Assembly: GCA_937934745.1 (NCBI GenBank)
Contig: CALGZC010000007.1
Location: 48,976 to 112,975 of the forward strand
Reading direction: 5' to 3'
From: an uncultured Blastocatellia bacterium
Lineage (GTDB): Bacteria; Acidobacteriota; Blastocatellia; Chloracidobacteriales; Chloracidobacteriaceae
DNA length: 64,000 bases
In this document: positions 36,213-45,082 of the stretch, piece after piece
Layout of the letters: the number at the start of each line of letters is the position of its first letter
Numbering within the stretch: position 1 is the stretch's first letter
Notes under the pieces: model-generated
Databases searched by the model: none
What the model was told of the DNA's origin: nothing
The model's input: only the letters and a program-made list of their open reading frames with translations
Position numbers and translations under genes: made by a program

Positions 36213-37319
36213 ATGGCTTCACCAGAATCTCGCTCAACGGCGGCGGAGTATGCATTCCTGCGTGAATGCGAGCTGTTTGCGACGCTCTCCGACCTGACGC
36301 TCCAGGCGTTGCGCCTACGCGGCCAACTCATCCTGCTGGCACCGGGGGATGACCTGTTTCACATTGGTGATCCGGCGGAATACCTCTACGTTATCACGTC
36401 GGGTGTGGTGGAAATCCGGCGGCCGGCAGCAGAAGGCTCGCCGGAACTCACCCCGGTAGCCTATGTCGCCGCCGGTGAAGTCATTGGGGAAGTGGCGATG
36501 TTCACCAGGTCAACGCGCGCTTCGGCAGCCCGTATGCCGGGTGGGGGCGAAATCTTCCGCATCTCGCGCGATAACTTTCTGAATGTCGTAGCCGGCTTTC
36601 CCGACCTTGCCCTCTGCCTGTGCTTTGCCTTCGCCCAGCGGCTGGAGTCCACCGTCCGCAACATGCGCCAGGAGCGCCAACGCCAACTCAGTGGCAATCT
36701 AAAGTTCTTCGACCTGCCGACCGTGATTCAAACCATCATTAGCTCCGGCATGACGGGGACGTTGCGCGTGGACGACCCGCTGGGCGTGACCCTGGCGGAA
36801 ATTTTCTTCGACAACGGGCATCTCTGCCGCGCCACAATGGGCCATCTCACCGGCGGCGAAGCGTTCTTCCAACTGTTTCAGCCGCCCCCTAAGGAAGGCA
36901 CCTTTGAGTTCAAAGGCGGGGAGCATGAGGTGAGCGAGCGCGAGGTGGCAGACGGTACAAGCTGCGACATTCTCCTGCCCGGCATGACCATGCTCATGGA
37001 AGCCGTCCGCATGCAGGATGAAGTTCAACAGCTACGCTGCCGGATACCGCCCGGCATGCGCTATCGCCCGCTCAGCGACGATCTGCGGTGGGATGACGAC
37101 TTACTGCCAACAGCCTACGACATCTGGTATCGCCTCCACGCTGGGACACCGACAGTCCGTGACTTGCTCGATGATGTGCCGGCGTCGCACTACACCACGC
37201 TTTCCATTCTGAATCGGCTGCTGGAAACGATGCAAATCGTCGCCCAGCAGGATGATCTCCACACAACGACCAACATTTCCCTTGCCAAAACGTCATCAGA
37301 CCGCCTGTCATCAATCTAA
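36213..37319 (+). CDS. cyclic-nucleotide-binding and DUF4388 (PATAN) protein
   Basis: 368 residues from the ATG at 36213. Residues ~15-130 form a cNMP-binding fold (LAPGDDLFHIGDPAEYLYVITSGVVEI, then AAGEVIGEVAMFTRSTRAS). The usual phosphate-binding RxA arginine appears as TRASAA. Residues ~155-260 match DUF4388/PATAN: SGNLKFFDLPTVIQTIISSGMTGTLRV...IFFDNGHLCRATMG. No DNA-binding or catalytic domain was seen. Such proteins act in signalling, for example with two-component or gliding systems. It follows bchD by ~100 bases, perhaps under its own promoter. Confidence 0.82.
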   Translation: MASPESRSTAAEYAFLRECELFATLSDLTLQALRLRGQLILLAPGDDLFHIGDPAEYLYVITSGVVEIRRPAAEGSPELTPVAYVAAGEVIGEVAMFTRSTRASAARMPGGGEIFRISRDNFLNVVAGFPDLALCLCFAFAQRLESTVRNMRQERQRQLSGNLKFFDLPTVIQTIISSGMTGTLRVDDPLGVTLAEIFFDNGHLCRATMGHLTGGEAFFQLFQPPPKEGTFEFKGGEHEVSEREVADGTSCDILLPGMTMLMEAVRMQDEVQQLRCRIPPGMRYRPLSDDLRWDDDLLPTAYDIWYRLHAGTPTVRDLLDDVPASHYTTLSILNRLLETMQIVAQQDDLHTTTNISLAKTSSDRLSSI

Positions 37320-37391
37320 CACTGTCAATCGAACACTCAGCAGACCCCGCCCATCTCACACGCATATTGGTCCTTATGGACAATAACCCGT

Positions 37392-38378
37392 ATGAAAAAC
37401 CGCATTCTTGTCACTGGCGGCGCCGGCTTCATCGGCACGCACCTGTGCCGGAGGCTTCTGGCCGAGGGCCAAGAAGTGATCTGTCTTGACAATTTCTACA
37501 CCGGGCAGCGCGCCAACATCCGGCCATTGCTCGGCCATCCGCGTTTTGAACTTGTGCGTCACGACGTCATTGAACCCATCCGGCTAGAAGTCAACCAAAT
37601 CTACCATCTGGCCTGTCCGGCTTCGCCGGTTCACTATCAGGCCAACCCGATTCAAACCGTCAAGACCAGCGTTTTGGGGACGCTTAACATGCTCGGCCTG
37701 GCCAAGCGTGTCGGGGCGCGGTTTGTGCTGGCTTCGACTTCAGAGGTGTACGGCGACCCGCTGGTTCACCCTCAGCGGGAGGATTACTGGGGCAATGTCA
37801 ACCCGGTCGGCCCACGCAGTTGCTATGACGAAGGCAAGCGCGTGGCGGAGACCTTGACCCTGGATTACTACCGACAGCACCGGGTGGATGTACGGATTGC
37901 GCGGATTTTCAACACCTACGGCCCGCACATGCTCGAAAATGACGGGCGCGTCGTGAGCAACTTCATCTGCCAGGCGTTGCGGAACAAGCCGCTCACCATC
38001 TACGGCGACGGCTCACAGACCCGTTCGTTCTGCTATGTGGACGATCTTGTTGAGGGATTGGTGCGCCTGATGGCGGTGGAGGACTTTCGCGGCCCGGTCA
38101 ATCTTGGGAATCCGGGGGAATTCACGGTCCTCGAACTGGCCCACAAGGTCTTGACACTGACCGGTTCCCCGTCCCCGCTCGTGTGCCGGCCGTTGCCGGA
38201 AAACGATCCGCAGCGCCGCCGTCCCGACATCACCCTGGCGGGCGAGTGGCTGAGCTGGGCCCCCACAATCCCCCTTGACGAAGGGCTTGAAAAAACAATT
38301 GCCTACTTTCGGACGGTCATCACCCAGGACAACGACCCCGCGGCGCCGGCCGGTGGGCGCACGTACGAACTCGGGTAG
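37392..38378 (+). CDS. UDP-glucuronate decarboxylase (UDP-xylose synthase) family
   Basis: 328 residues. Extended [18 protein letters not shown] (NAD site), [26 protein letters not shown] and the catalytic SCYDEGKR, the YDEGK form typical of UDP-xylose synthase. Also [11 protein letters not shown] and [13 protein letters not shown]. It converts UDP-glucuronate to UDP-xylose for surface polysaccharide. dTDP-glucose 4,6-dehydratases have YSASK instead. A separate SDR follows after a 312-base spacer. Confidence 0.88.
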   Translation: MKNRILVTGGAGFIGTHLCRRLLAEGQEVICLDNFYTGQRANIRPLLGHPRFELVRHDVIEPIRLEVNQIYHLACPASPVHYQANPIQTVKTSVLGTLNMLGLAKRVGARFVLASTSEVYGDPLVHPQREDYWGNVNPVGPRSCYDEGKRVAETLTLDYYRQHRVDVRIARIFNTYGPHMLENDGRVVSNFICQALRNKPLTIYGDGSQTRSFCYVDDLVEGLVRLMAVEDFRGPVNLGNPGEFTVLELAHKVLTLTGSPSPLVCRPLPENDPQRRRPDITLAGEWLSWAPTIPLDEGLEKTIAYFRTVITQDNDPAAPAGGRTYELG

Positions 38379-38690
38379 CCAAGTCGGTGGGCATGTAATC
38401 TGCGAGGGTCGGAAGCTGTGGCAACAGGGTAGGCACACGAGGAGGACTGTGCCACGCGGTGGCGCGCCGCTACGCGCCCCTACCGACGTGCTCCGACCGC
38501 AGGGCACCGTCTTTTGCCCGCGTGCAGGTTATCCACGCCACCGGTGCGGGGCGCTTTCGGCACCACCGGCGCGCCAACGGGAGGTTGCCTTTGACAACGG
38601 GCGCGGCACACAGGCATATCGTGCTAGTGTCCTCCACCGGGCGGCTCTCTGAGCCAGAATCAACACCCATACTGCACTGAAAGAAACCGT
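38379..38690. other. 312-base GC-rich spacer with hairpin potential
   Basis: Between the decarboxylase and the SDR gene, same strand. Contains CACCGGTGC followed by GCACCACCGG, which can form an imperfect stem, but there is no T-run. The track ORFs here look like shadows. I checked for SRP RNA, RNase P and tmRNA signatures and found none. Confidence 0.45.
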
Positions 38691-39485
38691 ATGGACAACT
38701 GGGCCGGAAAAACCGTACTGATCACCGGGGCATCGGTTGGCATTGGTGAAGCCTTTGCGCGCCGCTTTGCACAGGAAAAAGCCAATCTTGTGCTGATCGC
38801 ACGCCGTGAAGACAAGCTGCGTCGCCTGGCAGCCGAGCTGGCCAACCACCATGGGGTGACCGTTGATGTGGTGGTGAAAGACCTCAGCCGGCCCGAAGCG
38901 CCGGGTGAGGTCTTTGAGGAGACCGAACGGCTCGGCGTCCAAGTGGACGGCTTGATCAACAACGCCGGCTTCGGCATTGGCGGGCGCTTCGTGGAGACCG
39001 ACCTCAAGCGCAACCTGGAGATGCTCCAGCTCAACGTTGTCACGCTGACCGAACTGACTCACCGCTACTTGCCCGGCATGCTGGCCCGCCGGCAAGGGGT
39101 CGTCGTCAACGTGGCTTCAACGGCAGCTTTTCAGGCGGTGCCCTACCTCGGAGCCTATGCGGCGACAAAAGCCTACGTCCTGAGCTTTTCGGAGGCGCTG
39201 CACGAAGAGTGCCGGGCGGAGGGCGTCCTCGTGATGGCGTTATGTCCCGGCGCAACGGCGACGGAGTTCTTCGATACGGCGCAGGTTGCAGAAGGAACGG
39301 CGCGCTATATGCTCCGGCGCGCACAGACGCCCGAAGAAGTTGTTGAAGCGGCCTTTGCCGGCATTCGGCGGCGCAGCAGCTCGACTGTATCCAGCTTTGC
39401 GAACGCCTTACTGTCCCAAGCCACGCGCTTTGTCCCGCGGGAAGTCGCTGCCCGCCTGGCGGGCAGCATCATGAGAGCCAGATGA
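38691..39485 (+). CDS. short-chain dehydrogenase/reductase
   Basis: 264 residues. Classical SDR: NAD(P) site VLITGASVGIGEAFA, LINNAGFGIGGRF, catalytic VNVASTAAF and YAATKAYVLSF (Tyr-x3-Lys), then ALCPGATATEFF. Resembles DltE/YqjQ-type oxidoreductases; substrate unknown. The stop overlaps tgt by ATGA, so the two are translationally coupled. Confidence 0.85.
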   Translation: MDNWAGKTVLITGASVGIGEAFARRFAQEKANLVLIARREDKLRRLAAELANHHGVTVDVVVKDLSRPEAPGEVFEETERLGVQVDGLINNAGFGIGGRFVETDLKRNLEMLQLNVVTLTELTHRYLPGMLARRQGVVVNVASTAAFQAVPYLGAYAATKAYVLSFSEALHEECRAEGVLVMALCPGATATEFFDTAQVAEGTARYMLRRAQTPEEVVEAAFAGIRRRSSSTVSSFANALLSQATRFVPREVAARLAGSIMRAR

Positions 39486-40624
39486 GCCTGCACTTCGAGG
39501 TCTTGGCGCGCGATGCCGCCACCGCAGCCCGGCGCGGCCGCCTCACCACGACGCGCAGCGTGATTGAAACGCCGGTCTTTATGCCGGTCGGCACGGCGGC
39601 GACGGTCAAAGCACTCACGCAGGAAATGCTCGAGGCGCTGGATGCCCGCATCATCCTCGGCAACACCTACCATTTGTTTCTGCGGCCCGGCCACAGCGTG
39701 ATTCGGGAGCTTGGCGGGCTGCACCGCTTTATGAGTTGGCCGCGTTCGATCCTCACTGACAGCGGCGGTTATCAGGTCTTTTCGCTCGGCGCGCTGCGCA
39801 CCATCAGCGAGGAAGGCGTTACCTTTCGGTCGCATCTGGACGGCGCGCAACTGTTTATCTCGCCCGAAATTTCCATGGAGATACAGATTGCGCTGGGTGC
39901 AGACATCGTGATGGCGTTTGATGAATGCCCCCCCTATCCGGCCAGCTACGAACAGGTACGCGGCTCGCTGGAGTTGACGGAACGCTGGGCGCGCCGCTGC
40001 CGGACCTACTTCGACGCCCATGCCGACCACGGACGGCAATGCCTGTTCGGGATCGTTCAGGGCGGGATTTACCCCGATCTGCGCGCCCGGTCGCTAGAGG
40101 GTCTGCTGGACATCGGCTTTGCCGGCTATGCCATCGGCGGGCTGAGCGTCGGGGAGGAAAAACAGCACATGTACGACACGACAGCCTTTATTGCGCCGCG
40201 CCTGCCGGCTGACAAGCCGCGTTACCTCATGGGCGTGGGGACGCCGGCCGATGTTGTCGAGTCGGTGGCGCACGGTGTGGATATGTTCGACTGCGTCATG
40301 CCCACGCGCCACGCTCGCAACGGGACGGTTTTTACCTCCGAGGGAAAGCTCAACCTGCGCAACGCTCGCTATATCCGGGACGACCGTCCGCTGGATGCGG
40401 CTTGCGACTGCTTTGTCTGCCGGCGGTATTCACGGGCTTACGTGGCGCATCTGATGCGGGCCGGAGAGATTCTCGCCTCTATCCTGGCAACCTACCACAA
40501 TCTACATCATTATCTTGACCTGATGAGGCAGATTCGGCACGCTCTGGAACAGGGCGAGTTTGGGTGCTTTGTCGCTGAGTTTCGCCGTCGTCAGCATCTC
40601 TCCGAGGAGTCCGATTCGACATGA
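39482..40624 (+). CDS. tgt: tRNA-guanine transglycosylase
   Basis: 380 residues, standard length. Exchanges G34 for preQ1 in tRNAs with GUN anticodons. Asp of DSGGYQVFSL binds and protonates the base, GVDMFDCVMPTRHARNGT carries the nucleophilic Asp, and CDCFVC...H is the zinc site. IQGGIYPDLR-like GIVQGGIYPDLR is also typical. Coupled by ATGA overlaps to the SDR upstream and yajC downstream. With queD in the window this supports queuosine synthesis. Confidence 0.96.
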   Translation: MSLHFEVLARDAATAARRGRLTTTRSVIETPVFMPVGTAATVKALTQEMLEALDARIILGNTYHLFLRPGHSVIRELGGLHRFMSWPRSILTDSGGYQVFSLGALRTISEEGVTFRSHLDGAQLFISPEISMEIQIALGADIVMAFDECPPYPASYEQVRGSLELTERWARRCRTYFDAHADHGRQCLFGIVQGGIYPDLRARSLEGLLDIGFAGYAIGGLSVGEEKQHMYDTTAFIAPRLPADKPRYLMGVGTPADVVESVAHGVDMFDCVMPTRHARNGTVFTSEGKLNLRNARYIRDDRPLDAACDCFVCRRYSRAYVAHLMRAGEILASILATYHNLHHYLDLMRQIRHALEQGEFGCFVAEFRRRQHLSEESDST

Positions 40625-40947
40625 GCATCGTCTTGGCGCAGGGTGGTGGAGGAAGCTTTCTCATCCAGCTTGTTCCGATTGTGGCGATGGTGGCCATTTT
40701 TTACTTTCTGGTGATTGTGCCCCAGCGCAAGCGCCAGAAGGAACTGGAAAACATGCGCAACAACCTCAAAAATGGAGACCGGGTGGTGACCGAAGGTGGT
40801 ATTTATGGCACGGTGGCGGGCATTAACCAGAAAGAAAACACGCTACATCTTCTCGTCGCCCCATCTGTCAAAATTGAGTTTTCTAAAAACGCCATCATCG
40901 GCCTGCGCGATCAGCCACGCAAAGAAAACGAAGGGCAAGGGGCCTAG
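40621..40947 (+). CDS. yajC: preprotein translocase subunit YajC
   Basis: 108 residues. One N-terminal membrane helix (LIQLVPIVAMVAIFYFLVIVP) followed by QRKRQKELENMRNNLKNGDRVVTEGGIYGTVAGI, the YajC signature. Accessory partner of SecDF in the Sec translocon. Starts within the tgt stop (ATGA). The tgt-yajC order is widely conserved, but here TerC follows instead of secD/secF. Confidence 0.94.
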   Translation: MSIVLAQGGGGSFLIQLVPIVAMVAIFYFLVIVPQRKRQKELENMRNNLKNGDRVVTEGGIYGTVAGINQKENTLHLLVAPSVKIEFSKNAIIGLRDQPRKENEGQGA

Positions 40948-40950
40948 CCT

Positions 40951-42015
40951 ATGCCCCTCTACCCAGCAGCAATACACCCGGTCCACTTTTTTGTTTTCCT
41001 CAGTCTTGTCGTCGGTTTTCTCTGGATTGATCTAGCCTCCGGGAGAGCCAACCGGCCGGTCTCAATGGCCAAAGCAGCGGTCTGGTCGGCGATCTGGGTA
41101 GCGGTTTCACTTATGTTTGCTGGCTACGTGGCCACCGTCCGCGGGGTGGAGGATGCCGTCTTGTTTGTCACGGCCTATGCCCTTGAAAAGTCCCTTGCCG
41201 TGGACAACTTGTTTGTCTTCATGGCGATTTTTGCGGCCTTTGCCATTCCAGAGCACCTCCACCACCGGATTCTGTACTGGGGGATTATCGGCGCCCTGCT
41301 CTTCCGCGCACTGTTTATCGGGCTGGGTGTGGGGCTGCTCTTTGGAGCCGGCGCCATCGGCGCCATCACCCTGTTTGGCTTGCGCATTGAACTCCAGCGC
41401 GTTGTGTTTTTCGGCTTCGGTCTGGCCATCCTCTGGTCGGTGTATGCCCTTTCCCGCGCCGGCCACCGGAAAGACGAGGCTGCAACCGACTACACGAACC
41501 ACTGGGCCGTGCGTTTTCTGCGCCGTTTCTTTCCGCACCGCATTGCGGTGCAGCTCGATCGGGGGCGTTTTCTGACCAAGGTCACGGATACCAACGGCGT
41601 AGCGCGGCATGCCCTGACGCCGGCCTTTTTGTGCTTACTCGTGATCGAGGCCTCGGACATCCTGTTTGCCTTTGACAGTGTTCCGGCCATTTTCGCGGTC
41701 ACACAAGACCCATTTCTGGTCTACACAAGCAATATCTTTGCCGTGCTTGGCTTGCGTTCAATGTATTTCCTCGTCGCAGCAGCCAAGCGCGCGCTCGTCC
41801 ACCTTGACAAGGCGGTTTTTGTCATTCTCGCCTTTATCGGCGTCAAGATGCTGGCGTTGGCGTTTGATTGGTTTCATCTGCCACCGGTCGTCAGTCTCAG
41901 TGTGGTGCTCGGGCTACTGACCCTGGGGGTTGTCACCTCACTCGTTGCGCAGCGTGCGGCGATGCCGAATGAGGTTTCTAAAACCAAGCCGATGTCATCA
42001 AGAACCCACTCTTGA
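40951..42015 (+). CDS. TerC/Alx-family membrane protein
   Basis: 354 residues with about eight to nine membrane helices. Family signatures: ALEKSLAVDNLFVF and LVIEASDILFAFDSVPAIFAVTQDPFLVYTSN, both with conserved acidic residues inside helices that fit metal handling. TerC/Alx proteins act in manganese export or metal homeostasis and can work with Sec-secreted enzymes. It follows yajC by three bases, so it is probably cotranscribed with tgt-yajC. No manganese riboswitch was seen, as expected inside an operon. Confidence 0.92.
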   Translation: MPLYPAAIHPVHFFVFLSLVVGFLWIDLASGRANRPVSMAKAAVWSAIWVAVSLMFAGYVATVRGVEDAVLFVTAYALEKSLAVDNLFVFMAIFAAFAIPEHLHHRILYWGIIGALLFRALFIGLGVGLLFGAGAIGAITLFGLRIELQRVVFFGFGLAILWSVYALSRAGHRKDEAATDYTNHWAVRFLRRFFPHRIAVQLDRGRFLTKVTDTNGVARHALTPAFLCLLVIEASDILFAFDSVPAIFAVTQDPFLVYTSNIFAVLGLRSMYFLVAAAKRALVHLDKAVFVILAFIGVKMLALAFDWFHLPPVVSLSVVLGLLTLGVVTSLVAQRAAMPNEVSKTKPMSSRTHS

Positions 42016-42147
42016 CAGCTTGGCACTTGGTTGCGTAGTCTAGCAGTTCGCTTTGCTTCCGGTCAGTTCACGTCCCAGGGCAGGCCGTTGTCGCCGTCAC
42101 AAGGGTCAACCGGACGGCAAGGACCTGATGTGTGGTTGAGGAGTGCG

Positions 42148-42162
42148 ATGCAATTGCTATGA
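42148..42162 (+). promoter_or_regulatory. possible four-codon leader ORF overlapping rplM start
   Basis: GAGGAG at 42138-42143 is followed four bases later by ATG CAA TTG CTA TGA. The stop overlaps the rplM ATG as CTATGAG. The ribosome site is better placed for this mini-ORF than for rplM, which would need reinitiation or an alternative fold. Confidence 0.4.
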
Positions 42163-42740
42163 GTGAACCGACACCCGAACTGACCGAGGGGGTATCTTCC
42201 CCGCCTGAAACGGCTACCGAAACCGCTCCGGCGGCACCAACACCCAAGGTTCGGTCCCGCCCGCGCAAGGCCTACACGGGGCAAACCTTCGTTCCGAAAG
42301 GGCGCTTGCCGGAACCAGCGCGCAAGTGGTTTTTGGTGGACGCAACAGGCTTGACGGTTGGACGTTTGGCGTCCCAGATCGCTCCAATTCTGATGGGCAA
42401 GCACCACCCACGCTACACGACCTTCATGGACATGGGCGATGGCGTGATCGTCATCAATGCCGAAAAGGTCGTCTTTCGCGGCGACAAGTGGAATCAAAAA
42501 CTCTATCGGCGGCATACGGGCTACCCCGGCGGTCTGCGTGAAATCAAGGCTCGGGACCTGCTGGCGAAGTTTCCAACGCGCATCCTGCAACACGCCATCG
42601 TCGGGATGCTGCCCAAAACCAAGCTTGGGCGACAGATGGCCAAGAAACTGCGCGTTTACGCCGGTCCAAACCACCCACACCAGGCGCAACGACCGGAGCG
42701 ATTGGTGCTTGACACCCTGCGCGCGCCGTCGCGCACGTGA
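42159..42740 (+). CDS. rplM: 50S ribosomal protein L13 with N-terminal extension
   Basis: 193 residues from the ATG at 42159. The L13 core begins near residue 45 ([10 protein letters not shown]...[21 protein letters not shown]) and includes [21 protein letters not shown] and [12 protein letters not shown]...[11 protein letters not shown]. Family members are ~140-150 residues, so about 40 residues rich in Pro, Ala, Thr and Glu precede it. No alternative start lies between the extension and core. Heads the conserved L13-S9-S2-EFTs cluster. Translation may depend on a leader ORF. Confidence 0.93.
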   Translation: MSEPTPELTEGVSSPPETATETAPAAPTPKVRSRPRKAYTGQTFVPKGRLPEPARKWFLVDATGLTVGRLASQIAPILMGKHHPRYTTFMDMGDGVIVINAEKVVFRGDKWNQKLYRRHTGYPGGLREIKARDLLAKFPTRILQHAIVGMLPKTKLGRQMAKKLRVYAGPNHPHQAQRPERLVLDTLRAPSRT

Positions 42741-42771
42741 GCGTGCGTTTGAGCGCGCACGCGAGGACGCA

Positions 42772-42801
42772 CGTGAGTATTCAGAACGTGAGTATTCAGA
42801 A
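42772..42801. repeat. 15-bp perfect tandem repeat in the rplM-rpsI spacer
   Basis: Two adjacent copies of CGTGAGTATTCAGAA. Just upstream, CGCACGTGAG/GTGCG elements recur several times. Confidence 0.85.
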
Positions 42802-42843
42802 AACGAGCCGGTGGCGTCTGACGGGCGTGATTGACGAAAAGCG

Positions 42844-42865
42844 TGTGAAGATACTGTGAAGATAC
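42844..42865. repeat. 11-bp perfect tandem repeat in the rplM-rpsI spacer
   Basis: Two adjacent copies of TGTGAAGATAC, followed by a further partial GTGTGAA. Confidence 0.8.
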
Positions 42866-42903
42866 AGCGTGTGAATCAACGGTGAGGTAGGTCAAGTGTA
42901 GGC

Positions 42904-43293
42904 ATGCTCATTCAGTACTACGGGACAGGTCGCCGTAAGACGGCGACGGCGCGTGTTTATCTGCGTCCGGGTGATGGCAACATTACAATCAACAAGCGTA
43001 CCTTTGAAGGCTATTTTCAGAACGAAACGCTGCGGATGATTATCCGGCAACCACTGCAAGTGACCGAGACGCTGGGGAAATTTGATGTCCTTGTCACAGT
43101 GTCAGGTGGTGGTGTGTCGGGCCAGGCCGGCGCCATTCGTCACGGCATAGCGCGGGCGCTGCTTCAGTTCAACATTGAGTTGCGCCGCCGACTGAAAAAA
43201 GCCGGTTTTCTGACGCGCGACCCTCGTATGAAGGAACGCAAAAAGTACGGACAAAAGGGCGCGCGCAAGCGCTTCCAGTTCTCGAAGCGGTAA
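42904..43293 (+). CDS. rpsI: 30S ribosomal protein S9
   Basis: 129 residues, usual length. Begins with [16 protein letters not shown], has [19 protein letters not shown] and ends in the basic [10 protein letters not shown] tail that contacts P-site tRNA. The spacer from rplM (163 bases) is longer than in most genomes and carries tandem repeats, but the pair is very probably one operon. Confidence 0.96.
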   Translation: MLIQYYGTGRRKTATARVYLRPGDGNITINKRTFEGYFQNETLRMIIRQPLQVTETLGKFDVLVTVSGGGVSGQAGAIRHGIARALLQFNIELRRRLKKAGFLTRDPRMKERKKYGQKGARKRFQFSKR

Positions 43294-43306
43294 GTTGCTT
43301 CCCGAG

Positions 43307-43337
43307 CAGTCTGGCCACAGCCGTTGTGACCAGACTG
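43307..43337. promoter_or_regulatory. hairpin in the rpsI-rpsB spacer
   Basis: CAGTCTGG at 43307 pairs with CCAGACTG at 43330-43337, and the inner CACA/TGTG extends the stem with one mismatch. There is no T-run, so it may be a processing site, an attenuator or a factor-dependent stop rather than a classical terminator. Confidence 0.5.
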
Positions 43338-43477
43338 ACGATTCCATTACTGCGCGCTAGGTGTGGTGCCGGCGTTGAAGGCTTGGTCGGCGGCGGGAAA
43401 AGAGGCGCAGTGAGTACACTAACCATTCATGCCAGAGGCCCCGGAGGCCGGCTGGCTTGTAAAGAAAGGGGTTGTGC

Positions 43478-44263
43478 GTGGCAGTTGCAGTCACGATGAA
43501 GGAATTGCTCGAGGCCGGGGTACACTTCGGTCACCAAGTGCGGCGCTGGAATCCGAAGATGAAGGAGTACATCTTCGGCGAGCGGAACGGCATTTACATT
43601 ATTGACCTCCAGAAAACGCAGCGGCTCTTGCGTGAGGCCGTTCGCTTCATTACCCAGACGGCCGCCGAGGGCGGGACGGTGCTCTTTGTCGGTACCAAGC
43701 GTCAAGCCCAAGATTCAATTGCAGAAGAGGCAACCCGGTGTGGGATGCCGTACATCAACCAGCGCTGGCTTGGCGGGCTACTCACCAACTTCCAGACCAT
43801 TCAACGCTCGATGAAACGGATGCGTGATCTAGAAGCCATGCGGACCGACGGGCGGTATCAATCCCTGACCAAAAAAGAAATTCTCCGCGTCGAAAAGGAA
43901 TACGCTAAACTCCAGCGGAATTTTTCCGGCATTCGGTCAATGAACCGCTTGCCAAGCGCTTTGTTTGTCATTGACACAAAGAAAGAGGAAATTGCCATTG
44001 CCGAAGCGAACCGCCTCCGCATCCCGGTAGTGGCACTGGTGGACACCAACTGTTCTCCCCTGGGGGTTGACTACGTGATTCCGGGCAACGACGATGCCCT
44101 ACGTTCGGTGCGGCTCATCAGCGCCAAAATCGCCGATGCGATCATTGAGGGGCGCTCGATGGGACTCGAGAAAGCTGAGGGTGATAAACTCGAAGACGGC
44201 GGTGCTCCAAGCCTGAGCCAACCAACATCGGCAGTGACGGCGGCCGAAGCTCTCTCGGCATAG
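43478..44263 (+). CDS. rpsB: 30S ribosomal protein S2
   Basis: 261 residues from the GTG at 43478, which gives the usual N-terminus (M)[19 protein letters not shown] and has AAAGGGG upstream; the track TTG adds two residues. Other motifs: [58 protein letters not shown] and [19 protein letters not shown]. Followed by tsf after 39 bases, the standard pair. Confidence 0.96.
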   Translation: MAVAVTMKELLEAGVHFGHQVRRWNPKMKEYIFGERNGIYIIDLQKTQRLLREAVRFITQTAAEGGTVLFVGTKRQAQDSIAEEATRCGMPYINQRWLGGLLTNFQTIQRSMKRMRDLEAMRTDGRYQSLTKKEILRVEKEYAKLQRNFSGIRSMNRLPSALFVIDTKKEEIAIAEANRLRIPVVALVDTNCSPLGVDYVIPGNDDALRSVRLISAKIADAIIEGRSMGLEKAEGDKLEDGGAPSLSQPTSAVTAAEALSA

Positions 44264-44302
44264 GAAAAGCACGCCGAATACTTTTGTGAAAGGGAGTCCG
44301 GC

Positions 44303-44971
44303 ATGGCGGATGTGAGTGCGGCGGCAGTCAAGGCGCTCCGGGAAAAAACCGGGGCCGGGATGATGGAATGCAAAAAGGCTCTTGAAGAGGCCCAGGGCAA
44401 CGAAGAAAAGGCCATGACCATTCTGCGTGAGCGGAACCGGCATATTGCCGGCAAGAAAGAGTCGCGCGTGGCAGCGGAAGGACTGGTTGATGCCTATATT
44501 CACACCGGCGGCCGCATCGGCGTCTTGGTTGAGATCAACTGCGAGACCGATTTTGTCGCGCGCAGCGATGATTTCAAAGAGTTTGTACGCGACGTGGCGC
44601 TTCAGATCTGCGCCCTCAATGCAGAGTATGTGTCGGCCGATGAAATTCCACCTGCTGTGCTCGAAAAAGAGCGTGAAATCGTGCAGGCACAGGTGGCAGC
44701 CGACCCAAAAACGGCGAACAAACCGGCCCACATCATTGAAAAGATCATTGAGGACCGCCTTGGTAAGTTTCGCGCCGAGATATGTCTGCTGGAACAGCCG
44801 TTTGTCAAGGACCAAAACGTGACCATCGGCGAGCTGCTCAAGCAACTGATTGCCAAGACAGGCGAGAACATTCGTATCCGGCGGTTTGTTCGCTTCAAAA
44901 TGGGTGAAGGACTTGAAAAGAAAGCTGATGACTTCGCCCGTGAAGTGGCAGCGATGGCAGCCAAGCAGTAA
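44303..44971 (+). CDS. tsf: elongation factor Ts
   Basis: 222 residues, of the shorter EF-Ts type. [25 protein letters not shown] is the N-terminal UBA-like module, and [22 protein letters not shown] the EF-Tu-contacting core. Exchanges GDP for GTP on EF-Tu. Ribosome site AAAGGGAG. Ends in a strong intrinsic terminator, so rpsB-tsf form a unit apart from pyrH. Confidence 0.96.
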   Translation: MADVSAAAVKALREKTGAGMMECKKALEEAQGNEEKAMTILRERNRHIAGKKESRVAAEGLVDAYIHTGGRIGVLVEINCETDFVARSDDFKEFVRDVALQICALNAEYVSADEIPPAVLEKEREIVQAQVAADPKTANKPAHIIEKIIEDRLGKFRAEICLLEQPFVKDQNVTIGELLKQLIAKTGENIRIRRFVRFKMGEGLEKKADDFAREVAAMAAKQ

Positions 44972-44979
44972 AACCTGAT

Positions 44980-45003
44980 GCCCCACTCGGTGGGGCGTTT
45001 TTT
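44980..45003 (+). terminator. intrinsic terminator after tsf
   Basis: GCCCCA-CTCGG-TGGGGC: six perfect GC-rich pairs around a five-base loop, followed at once by G and TTTTTT. It starts nine bases after the tsf stop codon. Confidence 0.92.
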
Positions 45004-45082
45004 GTGCACCTGTTTTGCTGCTACAAACCGGTGCTACCACCTCAAAGCCTCCGACCTGACGCTTGCAGTTCTTCCCGGACGT

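Noticed and set aside
38379-38690. Possible structured RNA (SRP RNA, RNase P or tmRNA) in the GC-rich spacer
   Set aside because: GGTCGGAAG and GAGGAGGACTG only loosely resemble conserved cores; the defining motifs of each class are absent.
44978-45082. Track start of pyrH at 44978
   Set aside because: It would translate through the tsf terminator hairpin; the ATG at 45083 precedes the conserved kinase core.
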